From Allobaculum mucilyticum (GTDB lineage Bacteria > Bacillota_I > Bacilli_A > Erysipelotrichales > Erysipelotrichaceae): a stretch of DNA of 64,000 nt. The stretch lies in NCBI RefSeq assembly GCF_022701195.1, contig NZ_CP078089.1:744001-808000 (forward strand), in the 5' to 3' direction. Within the stretch, counting starts at the first letter, position 1, and each line of letters opens with the position of its first letter. The position numbers were made by a program, and so were the translations under genes. The notes under the pieces are model-generated. The model did not search any database, was not told the origin of the DNA, and was given only the letters and a program-made list of their open reading frames with translations. Positions 34,453 to 43,482 of this stretch are shown here, in pieces.

Positions 34453-34815
34453 TTACTGACTGATGCGTTTCATGAATTTTTCGGCGTTCACATCGGCACG
34501 TTTATGTCTGCCATGCCCGATGCAGACGTCACCCATATAGGCACTGACTTCAAAGGTAGAAATCTTTCCTTTCTTTTCGACCAGGTGGCTGACAATCCGG
34601 ATTCTTGCGCCAAGAGGCGATGGTGCATCATGGGTTGATTCCATATAAATACCCACGGTTGTCCAGCCTTCCTGTGTCTGATCGAGCAGGCAGGACGCTT
34701 CTTCCATCCAGGCGATCATCTGCGGAGTAGCAAGAACCTTCAGGCTTCCGCTTTTCATGGATACAGCCAGGTTTTCTTCTTTTACCTCTCTGTAAATCTG
34801 TGCATAAATTTCCAT
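34453..34815 (-). CDS. Hot-dog fold thioesterase (FlK-like)
   Basis: A 120-residue protein of the fluoroacetyl-CoA-thioesterase-like hot-dog family. The pattern 'LATPQMIAWMEEASCLLDQTQEGWTTVGIYMESTHDAPSPLGARIRIVSHL...GRHKRADVNAEKFMKRI', here shortened, is characteristic: a Glu in the central helix, then 'THDAPSPLG', then 'GxGxHxR' near the end. It probably hydrolyses a short acyl-CoA. AAGGAG precedes the ATG. A single gene. Confidence 0.82.
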   Translation of the reverse strand: MEIYAQIYREVKEENLAVSMKSGSLKVLATPQMIAWMEEASCLLDQTQEGWTTVGIYMESTHDAPSPLGARIRIVSHLVEKKGKISTFEVSAYMGDVCIGHGRHKRADVNAEKFMKRISQ

Positions 34816-34982
34816 TATTCTTCTGTCTCCTTTTCCGTTCTGACCCGCCCGTTTGGGCCATCATTCTTTTTTTGCGGTCAGTCCGGTTTATGACATTGTA
34901 CCAGCTTCTGACAGGGTTCTTTTCTGCCTGTATGTTCGATAAATTTCAGACTGATCCATTCGCTCTGTCTGTCGCGCTCAGG

Positions 34983-35011
34983 TTGGATGAGACCTTTAAA
35001 CGTGTTACGCT
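34983..35011 (+). promoter_or_regulatory. Promoter with -10 box 7 nt before the ATG
   Basis: TTGGAT (34983-34988), a 17-bp spacer and TACGCT (35006-35011), then 7 nt and ATG at 35019. AAAAGGT lies between but is too close to the ATG to be a normal ribosome site. Confidence 0.5.
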
Positions 35012-35018
35012 AAAAGGT

Positions 35019-36581
35019 ATGAAATCAAGACAAAATACACAGCACAGATCTGCGGCTGAACAGCGTCGCAGAGAAGATCAATACTGGCTGAATAAATCCA
35101 AACGGCGTATCCAGATCTCTCTTGTATTCGCCTTTGCGGTCATCTTTCTGTGGCCGCTGGCGATGTATTTCGTTCTGGCACAGCCTCTGTTTCCCAAGCC
35201 TTCTTATTTCAATGTTCTGTATCTGATGGTTTTCCTGGTGGAACTCATCGTCTGGCTTCTCATTTTTCTGTGGGCTTCCAGCGGAAACCGCGCTTCAAAA
35301 TATGTCTACACGCTTGCTCTGATTGCAGAATTCGTTTTTTCTGCCTGGCTTGTGTACGACATGTTCTCTCATATGAACTACATCCCGTTTTATCTGGCCT
35401 GGTTCATTCTCTCAATTGTTAAAAACAGCTTCCTGTCATGGTTTCGCGGATGGCTGTACGGCTCATGGTCCGGACGGATCTACTTCGAGCATGTCATGGT
35501 TCTTCCTGAAGAAGCCAGAGCGCAGGAACGTCAGCGCGAGCTTGAAGAAAAACGCCGCCGGCTTTACGAAGAACGGGAAGCCCGCCGGATGCGTGCGCAG
35601 GCTGAAGGTTCATGGAACCAGTCCGGCGATCCCCGCGATGGCGTAGTTGACCGCCATCCCTATCAGGACCCTTCCATTTACAATGCCCATATCCATCCGG
35701 GCAGCTATTCTCTTTCGGATGCCAACCAGCCGGCAAGACTTCAGAGCTACGCACAGGATGATCTGCCCGATGCAAGACAGCCCATCCGGCAGGCTCCTGC
35801 CAGTTCTATGCAGGAACCGGATATCCGTTCGAACCGGCAAAGAGAAATGCTTACCCGTCAGGAAGAAGAGCAGAGACAGCGTCGCGAAATTTCTTCGAAA
35901 TATCCTCGTGCCGCAATCCGCATGGCTGCCGGCGTATACGGAAGTCTGATTCTTTTCCCGATTGCCACGCATATCCTGCAGAACAGCTTTGTTTCCATCG
36001 ACAACTCGAGCGTATTTGCGGTTGGTCTGATGTTCACCCTGTGCATCCTGACTGCCGTTGTCTGGACCTTCCCGATTTTCTTCTACTATCTGAAGTACCC
36101 CGGAGCAAAAAAATGTCTCTATGCGGCAGCTGCCGGACAGCTTCTGATTCTCGCTTATGGACTGTATTCGCTCAACGTCTACCGCCACGGAGAGACAGTC
36201 GCTTATGCAGACAACGTCTTCCTGCTCTTTGCGATCTTTGAAATCGTCCGCTACGCTGTTCTGATCATCGCCGTCTTCCCTGCTTTCCGCCTTCCGGAAA
36301 TTCAGGAGACCTGGTCAGAACCTTCTTCCCGCTCAAAACGCTTCATGCCCCGCTCGCGCAGAAGAGGCAATGAAGAAGGCGGAATGGAGTTTGAACTCGT
36401 TGAAGAAGACGATGACGACAGCGATGAAGATGAAAATGAAGACACTTCAGCCATCCAGCCTCAGAACTCCGACGCCAATAACGCAAATGGAAATGTCGGA
36501 GCGGATGATGAAGAATACGATGATGAGGAAGAGGATGAGTCTCCCTGGAATCGTCTGAAAAACCGCTTTTCCAGCCATTAA
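35019..36581 (+). CDS. Polytopic membrane protein with charged linker and acidic tail
   Basis: A 520-residue protein I do not recognise. After a basic start come four or so spans (about 30-155). A long charged linker follows (about 165-320) that starts as a helix rich in Glu/Arg ('ARAQERQRELEEKRRRLYEEREARRMR') and continues Pro/Ser/Gln-rich. Four more spans lie at about 325-440. The C-terminal ~70 residues are extremely acidic ('EEDDDDSDEDENED', 'DDEEYDDEEEDE'). No catalytic motif is visible. It starts from its own promoter with an ATG 7 nt beyond the -10 and ends at a terminator. It could be a structural or scaffolding membrane protein. Confidence 0.65.
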   Translation: MKSRQNTQHRSAAEQRRREDQYWLNKSKRRIQISLVFAFAVIFLWPLAMYFVLAQPLFPKPSYFNVLYLMVFLVELIVWLLIFLWASSGNRASKYVYTLALIAEFVFSAWLVYDMFSHMNYIPFYLAWFILSIVKNSFLSWFRGWLYGSWSGRIYFEHVMVLPEEARAQERQRELEEKRRRLYEEREARRMRAQAEGSWNQSGDPRDGVVDRHPYQDPSIYNAHIHPGSYSLSDANQPARLQSYAQDDLPDARQPIRQAPASSMQEPDIRSNRQREMLTRQEEEQRQRREISSKYPRAAIRMAAGVYGSLILFPIATHILQNSFVSIDNSSVFAVGLMFTLCILTAVVWTFPIFFYYLKYPGAKKCLYAAAAGQLLILAYGLYSLNVYRHGETVAYADNVFLLFAIFEIVRYAVLIIAVFPAFRLPEIQETWSEPSSRSKRFMPRSRRRGNEEGGMEFELVEEDDDDSDEDENEDTSAIQPQNSDANNANGNVGADDEEYDDEEEDESPWNRLKNRFSSH

Positions 36582-36603
36582 TTCAGTCGAACATCTCTCA
36601 TTC

Positions 36604-36641
36604 TGACCAGACCGGCCACAAGCGCCTGTCTGGTCTTTTTC
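36604..36641 (+). terminator. Terminator after the polytopic membrane protein
   Basis: GACCAGAC (36605-36612) pairs with GTCTGGTC (36628-36635), followed by TTTTTCTTTC. Confidence 0.85.
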
Positions 36642-36916
36642 TTTCTTCTGCTGAAACAGTGCCCAGCATTACGGGTCCTGCACCGGCATAACCGCTTGAA
36701 TAAAGCAGTTCGATGATTAAAAAGGAAAGAGAAACTGATCAGATCATTGACCGCATTCCCTGTTCTGTTTATGATCAGATTACTAAGAACGACAAGGATC
36801 CTACGGGACTTGTACGTGTAAAAAGGCCTCCAGCAGGGGGCTTTTTTATGTTCGAAAATGTTATTCACAGACTGTTCAAAGCTGCAGCAGTGCAAGCTTC
36901 AGTTCTGAAAAAAGAA
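36642..36916. other. Intergenic region upstream of the merR-type stop
   Basis: It holds a second hairpin at 36820-36847. Small open frames on the plus strand here lack ribosome sites and family similarity. Nothing else was seen. Confidence 0.4.
36820..36847. terminator. Bidirectional terminator downstream of the MerR-type gene
   Basis: AAAAAGGCCTCC pairs with GGGGGCTTTTTT (one G-T pair, loop AGCA). It has T-runs in both directions, so it can end the minus-strand regulator transcript. Confidence 0.7.
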
Positions 36917-37705
36917 TCAGTCCTTTTTCTGTACTGGGAAATAGATTTCCGTTTTCCATTCTGAGGGATCCGGTGTGCTGTGGGGGTCGCTCAGATAAAG
37001 TTCATAGGGAGCATGGATGATTGAATAGCCGTTTTCTTCAATCCATTTCAGCGCCATGCCATAGGACTCATTTAATGTGCTGTAGCTGCCGGAATGCAGA
37101 ATACGTACACAGAGGAATCCGCCGATTTCATCATTTGCTTCTTTGGGATGGCAGGCTGGGAAAAAGACTTCCAGATCGGTCTTTTCCGGATCAAACTCCG
37201 CATCATAATAGCGGGTTCCCGGTGCACCGCAGGGTTTAATTCCCTTTCCTGCTGCTTCTTTGAAAAGCCGGCTCATCAGATCACCATACTGTGAGATAGA
37301 TGCAGAGGTACGAAGAGAATATACGGGTGTCTTCTTTGTTTCGATCAGTTCAATCGAGCTGTTCATAGCTATCCTTTCCGGACTGCCATTGAGAATCTGC
37401 CGGATTTCACTCTTCATCTGGTACAGATCATCGATCTGCTCCTGAATCTGCAGAAGCTTTTCCTGAAGCGCCTGGCTGATCTGTGCCCGGTCTGCTTTGA
37501 GAAGTCCGGCAATTTCACTGAGTGAAAAGCCGAACCGCTTGTAGCGCCGTATAAGAAGAACCTGCTCGATCTGTTCACTCGAGTAGTAGCGAAATCCAGT
37601 CTTTTCATCAGTGTGCTCCGGCTTCAGCAGACCGATCTGGTCATACCACCGCAGCGTTTTGATGCTCACCTGGCAGGCCTTTGACATTTTTCCAATGGTA
37701 ATCAT
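36917..37705 (-). CDS. MerR-family regulator with GyrI-like ligand domain
   Basis: A 262-residue regulator of the BmrR type. A winged HTH is at 1-70 ('TIGKMSKACQVSIKTLRWYDQIGLLKPE...GFRYYSSEQIEQVLLIRRYKRFGFSLSEI'), a dimer coiled coil at about 75-110, and a GyrI-like small-molecule domain at about 115-262 ('GGFLCVRILHSGSYSTLNESYGMALKWIEENGYSI', ending 'EIYFPVQKKD'). Such proteins sense lipophilic or cationic drugs and twist the DNA of a spaced-out promoter. No efflux gene is adjacent, so its target lies elsewhere or is itself. AAGGAG precedes the ATG. Confidence 0.88.
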   Translation of the reverse strand: MITIGKMSKACQVSIKTLRWYDQIGLLKPEHTDEKTGFRYYSSEQIEQVLLIRRYKRFGFSLSEIAGLLKADRAQISQALQEKLLQIQEQIDDLYQMKSEIRQILNGSPERIAMNSSIELIETKKTPVYSLRTSASISQYGDLMSRLFKEAAGKGIKPCGAPGTRYYDAEFDPEKTDLEVFFPACHPKEANDEIGGFLCVRILHSGSYSTLNESYGMALKWIEENGYSIIHAPYELYLSDPHSTPDPSEWKTEIYFPVQKKD

Positions 37706-37805
37706 GCATGACTCCTTTGCTTAAGCATCTACAGCTTACGGTCTTCCCCAACGGGAGAGGCAAGCGCGAAGAAAGAATTTTCAAAAGAAAACAGATTCAG
37801 TCCAA

Positions 37806-37850
37806 CAGAAAAGCCTGTACAGTCCGGCAGTTTGGCCAGGTCTGTACAGA
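37806..37850 (-). terminator. Terminator after gpmI
   Basis: CTGTACAG (37842-37849) pairs with CTGTACAG (37815-37822), with an inner CCTGGCC/CCGG pairing. On the minus strand CTTTTCTG follows. Confidence 0.65.
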
Positions 37851-37910
37851 CTTTATTGATTTGATTCTTTATTCTGTGCAGCTGTTCAGAGCTGCAGAAT
37901 TTCTGAATGA

Positions 37911-39506
37911 CTATTCGCCTTTGGAAGCGATGATGGTCGGACGCCAGTGTTCGTTTGGTTCAACACCGAGGATTTCGCAGACAGTTGCAGCGATATCGGA
38001 CAGACCCATGTCATCATCCTGTTTGAGCGTGCAGTCGTAGTTGTATACGATGAACGGAACTTTGTTCAGAGTATGAGATGTTTTGGCTTTGAGCGGAGCA
38101 CCCGGTTTTTTCGGTTTCTCGTACATTTCATCTGCATTGCCGTGGTCAGCAGTAACGAGCAGAACGCCGTTTACAGCTTTAACAGCTTCGATGACGCGGC
38201 CAAGAGCGAGGTCAACGGATTCAACACCGATGATGGTAGCTTCAAGGCTTCCTGTATGACCAACCATGTCGCCGTTCGGGTAGTTAGTGCGCAGGAAGTC
38301 ATATTTTCCAGAAAGGATTGCTTCGCACAGTTTATCTGTGATTTCAGCAGACTTCATCCATGGACGCTGTTCGAACGGAATAACATCGGATTCGATCTCT
38401 TCGTAAACTTCGAGGTTCTCGTCAAATTTAGCAGCACGGTTTCCGTTCCAGAAGTAGGTTACATGGCCGTATTTCTGAGTTTCGGAAATAGCGTATTCGC
38501 TCATGCCGGCTTTTACGAGCTGCTCGGTCAGTGTGTAATGGATTTTTGGCGGCTCGGTCAGATATCTCTTCGGAATCTGAGCGTCTGCATCATACTGCAG
38601 CATGCCGGCAAATTTTACGTTTGGTACTTTTACGCGGTCAAATTTGTCAAAGGACTCATCTGCATCAAAAGCGATGGAGATTTCCTGAGCACGGTCGCCG
38701 CGGAAGTTGAAGAGAATAACGGAATCGTTGTCATCGATGGTGCCTTTTGGATTGTTATCGGCATCAACAACGACAAAGCCCGGAAGATCCTGGTCAACAA
38801 CACCAGTTTCAGCACGGTAAGTTTCGATGGCTTCTGTTGCGGAATGGAACTGTCTGCCAAGACCGCGAACATGGATTTTCCAGCCTTCTTCAACCATTGG
38901 CCAGTTTGCTTCATAACGGTCCATCGTAATTTTCATACGTCCGCCGCCGGAAGCAATCTGAGCATCAAAGCTGTCATCGTTCAGACCAGCCATGAAGTTT
39001 TCGATGTCGCTGACATATTCAAGAGCGCTTGTCTCAGGAACGTCACGTCCATCAAGGAGAATGTGAAGACGGACTTTTTTCACGCCTTCTTTTTTTGCCT
39101 GTTCAATAAGAGCTTTCAGATGATTGATATGGGAATGAACATTTCCGTCAGAGAGAAGGCCAAGGAAATGCAGAGTCGAATCATGCTCTTTTACATTGTC
39201 AACGAGTTCGTTCCATGCAGCGGAGTTGAACATTTCACCGGATTCGATGTTTTCGTTGACCAGTTTTGCACCCTGGGAATAAATCTGACCGGAACCGATT
39301 GCATTGTGACCGACTTCAGAGTTGCCCATGTCGGAATCTGTCGGCAGACCGACCGCCAGACCATGCGCACGGAGCTCCGTATGCGGGCAGTTTTTCCAGA
39401 GTTCATCAAGATGAGGTTTGTAAGCCATCTTGACAGCGTTGCCCAGTACGTTATCGGAAAGACCGATACCGTCCATGACAACAAGGACTACAGGTTTTCT
39501 AACCAT
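37911..39506 (-). CDS. gpmI: 2,3-bisphosphoglycerate-independent phosphoglycerate mutase
   Basis: A 531-residue glycolytic enzyme (3-phosphoglycerate to 2-phosphoglycerate) of the alkaline-phosphatase superfamily with two Mn2+. 'VVMDGIGLSDN' gives the first metal Asp. The catalytic Ser is in 'DSDMGNSEVGHNAIGSG' (near residue 64). 'ILLDGRDVPETSALEYV', 'GDMVGHTGSLEATI' and 'TADHGNADEM' complete the site. ATG 39506 with AGGAGG 9 nt upstream is clear. Its codon use is visibly biased (many GAA/AAA/GTT), as expected for high expression. A TATAAT box lies about 34 nt upstream of the start. Confidence 0.96.
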   Translation of the reverse strand: MVRKPVVLVVMDGIGLSDNVLGNAVKMAYKPHLDELWKNCPHTELRAHGLAVGLPTDSDMGNSEVGHNAIGSGQIYSQGAKLVNENIESGEMFNSAAWNELVDNVKEHDSTLHFLGLLSDGNVHSHINHLKALIEQAKKEGVKKVRLHILLDGRDVPETSALEYVSDIENFMAGLNDDSFDAQIASGGGRMKITMDRYEANWPMVEEGWKIHVRGLGRQFHSATEAIETYRAETGVVDQDLPGFVVVDADNNPKGTIDDNDSVILFNFRGDRAQEISIAFDADESFDKFDRVKVPNVKFAGMLQYDADAQIPKRYLTEPPKIHYTLTEQLVKAGMSEYAISETQKYGHVTYFWNGNRAAKFDENLEVYEEIESDVIPFEQRPWMKSAEITDKLCEAILSGKYDFLRTNYPNGDMVGHTGSLEATIIGVESVDLALGRVIEAVKAVNGVLLVTADHGNADEMYEKPKKPGAPLKAKTSHTLNKVPFIVYNYDCTLKQDDDMGLSDIAATVCEILGVEPNEHWRPTIIASKGE

Positions 39507-39539
39507 TTTAAATTTCCTCCTGTGTTGAAAATCCCCTAT

Positions 39540-39545
39540 ATTATA
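39540..39545 (-). promoter_or_regulatory. -10 box of gpmI
   Basis: TATAAT on the minus strand, 34 nt before the ATG. No good -35 at 17 bp was seen. Confidence 0.45.
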
Positions 39546-39616
39546 GCCCGACACCAAATCGGACGCTCGAAATACCGGCAGCTCATTTCTCTTTTTCTTT
39601 CCGTTCCCGAACAGAA

Positions 39617-39648
39617 CAGCCGCGCAGACTATCGATCCTGCGCGGCCG
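39617..39648 (-). terminator. Terminator-like hairpin after the first repeat-protein paralogue
   Basis: GCCGCGCAG/CTGCGCGGC with loop around ATCGAT, followed on the minus strand by TGTTCTGTTC. Stem and loop are nearly identical to the hairpin at 41091-41130 after the sister gene, so terminator and gene were duplicated together. The T-run here has decayed. Confidence 0.6.
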
Positions 39649-39735
39649 CATTGTCTGGAGGGTTTTAAGCCATCCATTTCATTTACTTTGTTTCGTATAG
39701 ATCCCCTGCAAAACGCTTACGAAATGCTTTTACAC

Positions 39736-40839
39736 TCAGAAATCTTCAAGCGGCTTCAGGTTCAGGACTGACGGACGGAAATTGTACAAATTGATTCTTC
39801 GATACTCATCCATACTGACCCGAATCGATTCAGCTTTCTTGTCGCTTCCTGTTGTATTGAAGTAAGCGCTGATGTCTCCCCAGTTGTCGTTATGCGGTTC
39901 TGTAAAGCAGTACTCATCCCATGTATATCCCTTTCCAGGAGCATTGAGATGAAACCGACCGGCAGCATTGTATACAGCGCCGCTGCTTCCATGAAAAACA
40001 AACTCATTTGGCCCCGTATACTGGCTGCCGCCTCGCTGAAAGCCATACAGAACAAAAACTGGTTTATGGGCACTGGCCGTGAACAGCTGCACAATGATCT
40101 CATACGGATTGCAGATCGCCAGTTCGGGAATGCCGTCGCCGTTCAGATCCTCAAGCGCATAATAAGCTCTTCCCCCGGTGACTGTTATTTCGCCTATACC
40201 AGTATCTTCCTCATAAGACACAAAAGTCTGATTGAGAACTTCGCGGGCATGATCCACACAGGGCTGATAAACCGATTTATACACTTCCTCACGCGAAACA
40301 CTTGTCCCAGGAGCCGTTGCATACCAGGCTGTTCCTTCATCTTTCCAGCCGCTGCCGATCAGAAAATCTCTTTCTCTGATTGAAGTCGTGTAATTGTGCG
40401 TACCGGATCTGGCATTCGGATTGTACTGACGGTACAGAGGGATAGATTCCTGTTCATCGGAATACCAGCAGATTCCTTCATCCTTCCAGCCGGCACTCTT
40501 CAGATGATCCCGTTCCGCAGTCTTCATTGTGTAGTGATGATCGCCGGCATTCGAATTGTACAGTCGATAAACTGGGACAGATGAGCTTTCCGGTGCATAC
40601 CATCCGATCCCTTCATATTTCCAGCCAAGGTTATACAGATGGTCGCGTTCACTGGAATTTGCGGTATAGAAATGTTCGCCGCTGTTCAGATTGTACAGAC
40701 GGTACAGAGTAGTCTCTCTGACCGGATTTTCCGTAACAGCACTCATTTCCTCTGCATAAACCGGAAGCACAGAAGACGATGCTGTTACAGACAGGAAGAG
40801 CAGAGCTGCCATTCCTTTATTTAAAATCTTACGTTTCAT
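39736..40839 (-). CDS. Secreted GEHFYT-repeat protein, paralogue 1
   Basis: A 367-residue secreted protein. The signal peptide is residues 1 to about 30 (ending VYA). Three GEHFYT/DUF5648 repeats span about 42-180 ('LYRLYNLNSGEHFYT', 'VYRLYNSNAGDHHYT', 'LYRQYNPNARSGTHNYT'). A C-terminal domain of about 185 residues contains 'ALEDLNGDGIPELAICNP', a calcium-loop-like DxNxDGxxEL motif, and an aromatic beta-rich end. The function is unknown; surface attachment or glycan binding is likely. ATG 40839 has GAGGAA 5 nt upstream. It is a tandem sister of the next gene. Confidence 0.8.
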   Translation of the reverse strand: MKRKILNKGMAALLFLSVTASSSVLPVYAEEMSAVTENPVRETTLYRLYNLNSGEHFYTANSSERDHLYNLGWKYEGIGWYAPESSSVPVYRLYNSNAGDHHYTMKTAERDHLKSAGWKDEGICWYSDEQESIPLYRQYNPNARSGTHNYTTSIRERDFLIGSGWKDEGTAWYATAPGTSVSREEVYKSVYQPCVDHAREVLNQTFVSYEEDTGIGEITVTGGRAYYALEDLNGDGIPELAICNPYEIIVQLFTASAHKPVFVLYGFQRGGSQYTGPNEFVFHGSSGAVYNAAGRFHLNAPGKGYTWDEYCFTEPHNDNWGDISAYFNTTGSDKKAESIRVSMDEYRRINLYNFRPSVLNLKPLEDF

Positions 40840-41090
40840 TGAATTCCTCTTTCGCACATCCATTCTGCATTACAGCTTTCACAGAGCTCACATGCCCTGT
40901 GGCTCATGCACTGCAAAGATACAGTCATTCTGGAATGCAGAAACAAACGTCTGACCATTATACCTGGTCTTTATCAATATTGCTTTTTTTAGTGTTAGAT
41001 GTTTCTTTATAAATTAATAGGCGAGAAGGAATTCGCTGATCAAAATTTGAGCCTTCTTCATGTTCAGAGCTTTTGATAAAACAGAGTGCA
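40840..41090. other. Leader and promoter region of paralogue 1
   Basis: On the minus strand a TATAAT box (40957-40962) lies about 118 nt before the ATG, implying a leader of about 110 nt. No known RNA element was recognised in it. Confidence 0.45.
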
Positions 41091-41130
41091 TAACAAAACA
41101 GCCGCGCAGATTATCGATCCTGCGCGGCTG
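41091..41130 (-). terminator. Terminator after paralogue 2
   Basis: A perfect 11-bp stem CAGCCGCGCAG/CTGCGCGGCTG (41099-41109 with 41120-41130), followed on the minus strand by TTTTGTTA. Confidence 0.85.
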
Positions 41131-41208
41131 ATGAATTTTGGGTATTGTCTGAAAGGTTAACTGGGTTATGCAAACAGAACCTGGTCTGGCTGCATAATCC
41201 AGTTATGA

Positions 41209-42348
41209 TCAGTAGTTTTCAAGAGGTGTGACTTTGAGTACTGAAGGTTTAGACAGACGGTCAGATGCCTTTCTGAACTCGCTTGCGCTGATCCGTCTTG
41301 AATCTCCCGGAAAGCCGCTTCCAGTTGTGTTGGTGTAGTAATAGACATTTCTGAAACTGTTATCCGGCTGGGAGAAAAAATATTCATCCCACGTATAACC
41401 GGCTCCCGGTCTGTTGAGGTGAAAGCGACCGATATAACTGCTGGCCGCGCCTCCCGACCCTGCGTACATAAACTGATTGCCTCCAAGATAGAGGTTTGTG
41501 CTTCTGGTATAGCTGTACAGTACAAACACTGGTTTGTGAGCACTCGCTGTGAACAGCTGGAGAAGATTGCCGCCTGAAGTACAAATAGCCAGTTCGGGAA
41601 TACCATCGCCGTTCATGTCTGTCAGCGAATAATAAAGCGGGCTTTTGTACATCCTCATCTCATCAATCCCGATATCGCTGTTGGACGGTGTTCCGCCTTG
41701 CACACCATAATCACTTGTTGTTGACTTACCTTTCAAAACGTCTCTGGCATGATCGACGCATGGCTGATAAACCTTTTTATACGCCTCTTCACGGGAAATT
41801 CCCTGACCGGCAACCGTTCCATACCAGCCGATATTCTCATCACGCCATCCGTTGGCAATCAGATAATTCTTTTCATTCGCAGAAGTTGTGTAATTGTGGG
41901 CTCCTGCTCTGGCATTTGGATTGTACTGACGGTACAGAGGTACAGTTTCATTTTCGTCGGAGTACCAGCAGACGCCTTCATCTTTCCAGCCAACTGATTT
42001 CAGGTGATCTCGCTCTTTTGCATTCATTGTGTAGTGGTGATCGCCGGCATTCGGGTTATACAGGCGATAGACCGGAACGGATGATCTTTCCGGCGCATAC
42101 CATCCGGTGCCTTCATATTCCCAGCCCAGATCATACAGATGATCGCGTTCGCTGGCATTTGCGGTATAGAAATGTTCCCCGCTGTTCATGTTGTACATCC
42201 GGTACAGTGCAATCGAACCGCCTGTATCAATCTCTTCCATCTCTGCTTCATTTGCATCATTGGCAAAAACCGGACAGGTGAAGACTGTACTGCCAAGCGC
42301 TGCGCAAAGCAGTGCCGCATTTACTGTTTTCCAGCTTTTCTTTTTCAT
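41209..42348 (-). CDS. Secreted GEHFYT-repeat protein, paralogue 2
   Basis: A 379-residue secreted protein with the same plan as its neighbour: signal peptide (about 1-30, ending VFA), three repeats ('LYRMYNMNSGEHFYT', 'VYRLYNPNAGDHHYT', 'LYRQYNPNARAGAHNYT'), and the C-terminal domain with 'SLTDMNGDGIPELAICTSG'. The repeats are nearly identical between the two, while the ends have drifted, a sign of tandem duplication with different surface specificities. ATG 42348 has GAGGAAGAG just upstream. Confidence 0.8.
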   Translation of the reverse strand: MKKKSWKTVNAALLCAALGSTVFTCPVFANDANEAEMEEIDTGGSIALYRMYNMNSGEHFYTANASERDHLYDLGWEYEGTGWYAPERSSVPVYRLYNPNAGDHHYTMNAKERDHLKSVGWKDEGVCWYSDENETVPLYRQYNPNARAGAHNYTTSANEKNYLIANGWRDENIGWYGTVAGQGISREEAYKKVYQPCVDHARDVLKGKSTTSDYGVQGGTPSNSDIGIDEMRMYKSPLYYSLTDMNGDGIPELAICTSGGNLLQLFTASAHKPVFVLYSYTRSTNLYLGGNQFMYAGSGGAASSYIGRFHLNRPGAGYTWDEYFFSQPDNSFRNVYYYTNTTGSGFPGDSRRISASEFRKASDRLSKPSVLKVTPLENY

Positions 42349-42610
42349 ATCTCTTCCTCTTTTCTCTTTGCGGAAACATTCCATGCCAGTCTTTGTCCGC
42401 TGTTTCTGGCATGGCGATAAAAGTGAGAGCTATGTCCTGTCAGCCAGCTCTGGGCATCTGCAGCAATGCTCTCCGTACTGATTTCACTATACGGGAAGGA
42501 AAAAGAAGAACTTCCAGGGGGAGTAAAAAGTGTCCAAAATAGCGTCTGTATTCGCCGTTTCTGGTTTCCCATCCGGGTTCTGCAAAGATCAGCCAGAAAA
42601 AGAAGATGCA
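42349..42610. other. Intergenic region upstream of paralogue 2
   Basis: It contains the promoter region of paralogue 2 (a minus-strand TATAGT near 42488 is a candidate -10). No gene was recognised. Confidence 0.4.
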
Positions 42611-42657
42611 AAAAACGGAACAGAAATTCAGGTCGGCCCTGGATTCTGTTCCGTTTG
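42611..42657 (-). terminator. Terminator of the lysine-transport operon
   Basis: AACGGAACAGAA (42615-42626) pairs with TTCTGTTCCGTT (42645-42656), followed on the minus strand by a T-run. It ends the SBP-permease-ATPase transcript. Confidence 0.8.
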
Positions 42658-42687
42658 TTTTATTTCTGTTCAGTGTCTGTCTGTAAC

Positions 42688-43482
42688 TTATTCAGCCACC
42701 GCAGTTTTTTCTTCATCCGCTTCAGCTTCTGCAGACTCTTCATCCCGGTTCATGAAACGGGAGAGGAACTGTCTGGTTCTTGCATTTTTCGGATGATTGA
42801 AGACTTCGTCTGGCGTGCCTTCTTCTGCAATGACGCCCTGATCCATGAAGATGACCCGGTCAGAGACATCTTTTGCAAACTGCATTTCATGGGTAACAAC
42901 GATCATTGTCAGACCGGTTTTAGCCAGGTCTTTGATTACTTCAAGTACTTCACCGACCATCTCCGGGTCAAGAGCCGATGTAGGCTCATCGAACAGGAGA
43001 ACTTCCGGATCCATCGACAGTGCTCTGGCAATCGCAACACGCTGTTTCTGACCGCCGGACAGCTTGGTTGACGGCTTGTTCAGAAAGTCGGAAAGACCGA
43101 CGCGTTCAAGATGCTTTTTCGCAATGTCTACGGCTTCTTCCTTGCTGCGCTTGAGGACTTTGCGCTGACCAAGCACGCAGTTATCAAGCACGTTTTTGTT
43201 GGCAAACAGGTTGAAGTTCTGGAATACCATGCCGACTTTGGAACGATAGTCCTGCTTGTTCATGTCGCGGGAGAGAATCTCCTTGCCATGGAAAGTAATG
43301 GATCCCGAATCGGGGATTTCCAGCAGATTGATGCAGCGAAGAAGCGTACTTTTACCCGATCCGGACGAACCGATGATCGAAACGACTTCGCCTTTCTGAA
43401 TGGAGAAGTCAATGTCATGAAGAACTTCCTGCTGACCGAAGCTTTTCTTCAGATGACTGACACGAATTACTGGATCACTCAT
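42688..43482 (-). CDS. Amino-acid ABC transporter ATPase (probable lysine)
   Basis: A 264-residue GlnQ-type ATPase. Walker A is '[17 protein letters not shown]' (near 37), the Q-loop '[13 protein letters not shown]', the signature '[16 protein letters not shown]', Walker B '[13 protein letters not shown]', and the switch His in '[12 protein letters not shown]'. A C-terminal acidic extension of about 20 residues ('[13 protein letters not shown]') is unusual. It overlaps the permease gene by ATGA. Transport specificity is inferred from the lysine riboswitch at the head of the operon. Confidence 0.93.
   Translation of the reverse strand: MSDPVIRVSHLKKSFGQQEVLHDIDFSIQKGEVVSIIGSSGSGKSTLLRCINLLEIPDSGSITFHGKEILSRDMNKQDYRSKVGMVFQNFNLFANKNVLDNCVLGQRKVLKRSKEEAVDIAKKHLERVGLSDFLNKPSTKLSGGQKQRVAIARALSMDPEVLLFDEPTSALDPEMVGEVLEVIKDLAKTGLTMIVVTHEMQFAKDVSDRVIFMDQGVIAEEGTPDEVFNHPKNARTRQFLSRFMNRDEESAEAEADEEKTAVAE

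Noticed and set aside
37947-39668. 573-codon open frame opposite gpmI
   Set aside because: It lies antisense to a clear enzyme with strong codon bias. Biased codons create long antisense frames; there is no ribosome site or motif.
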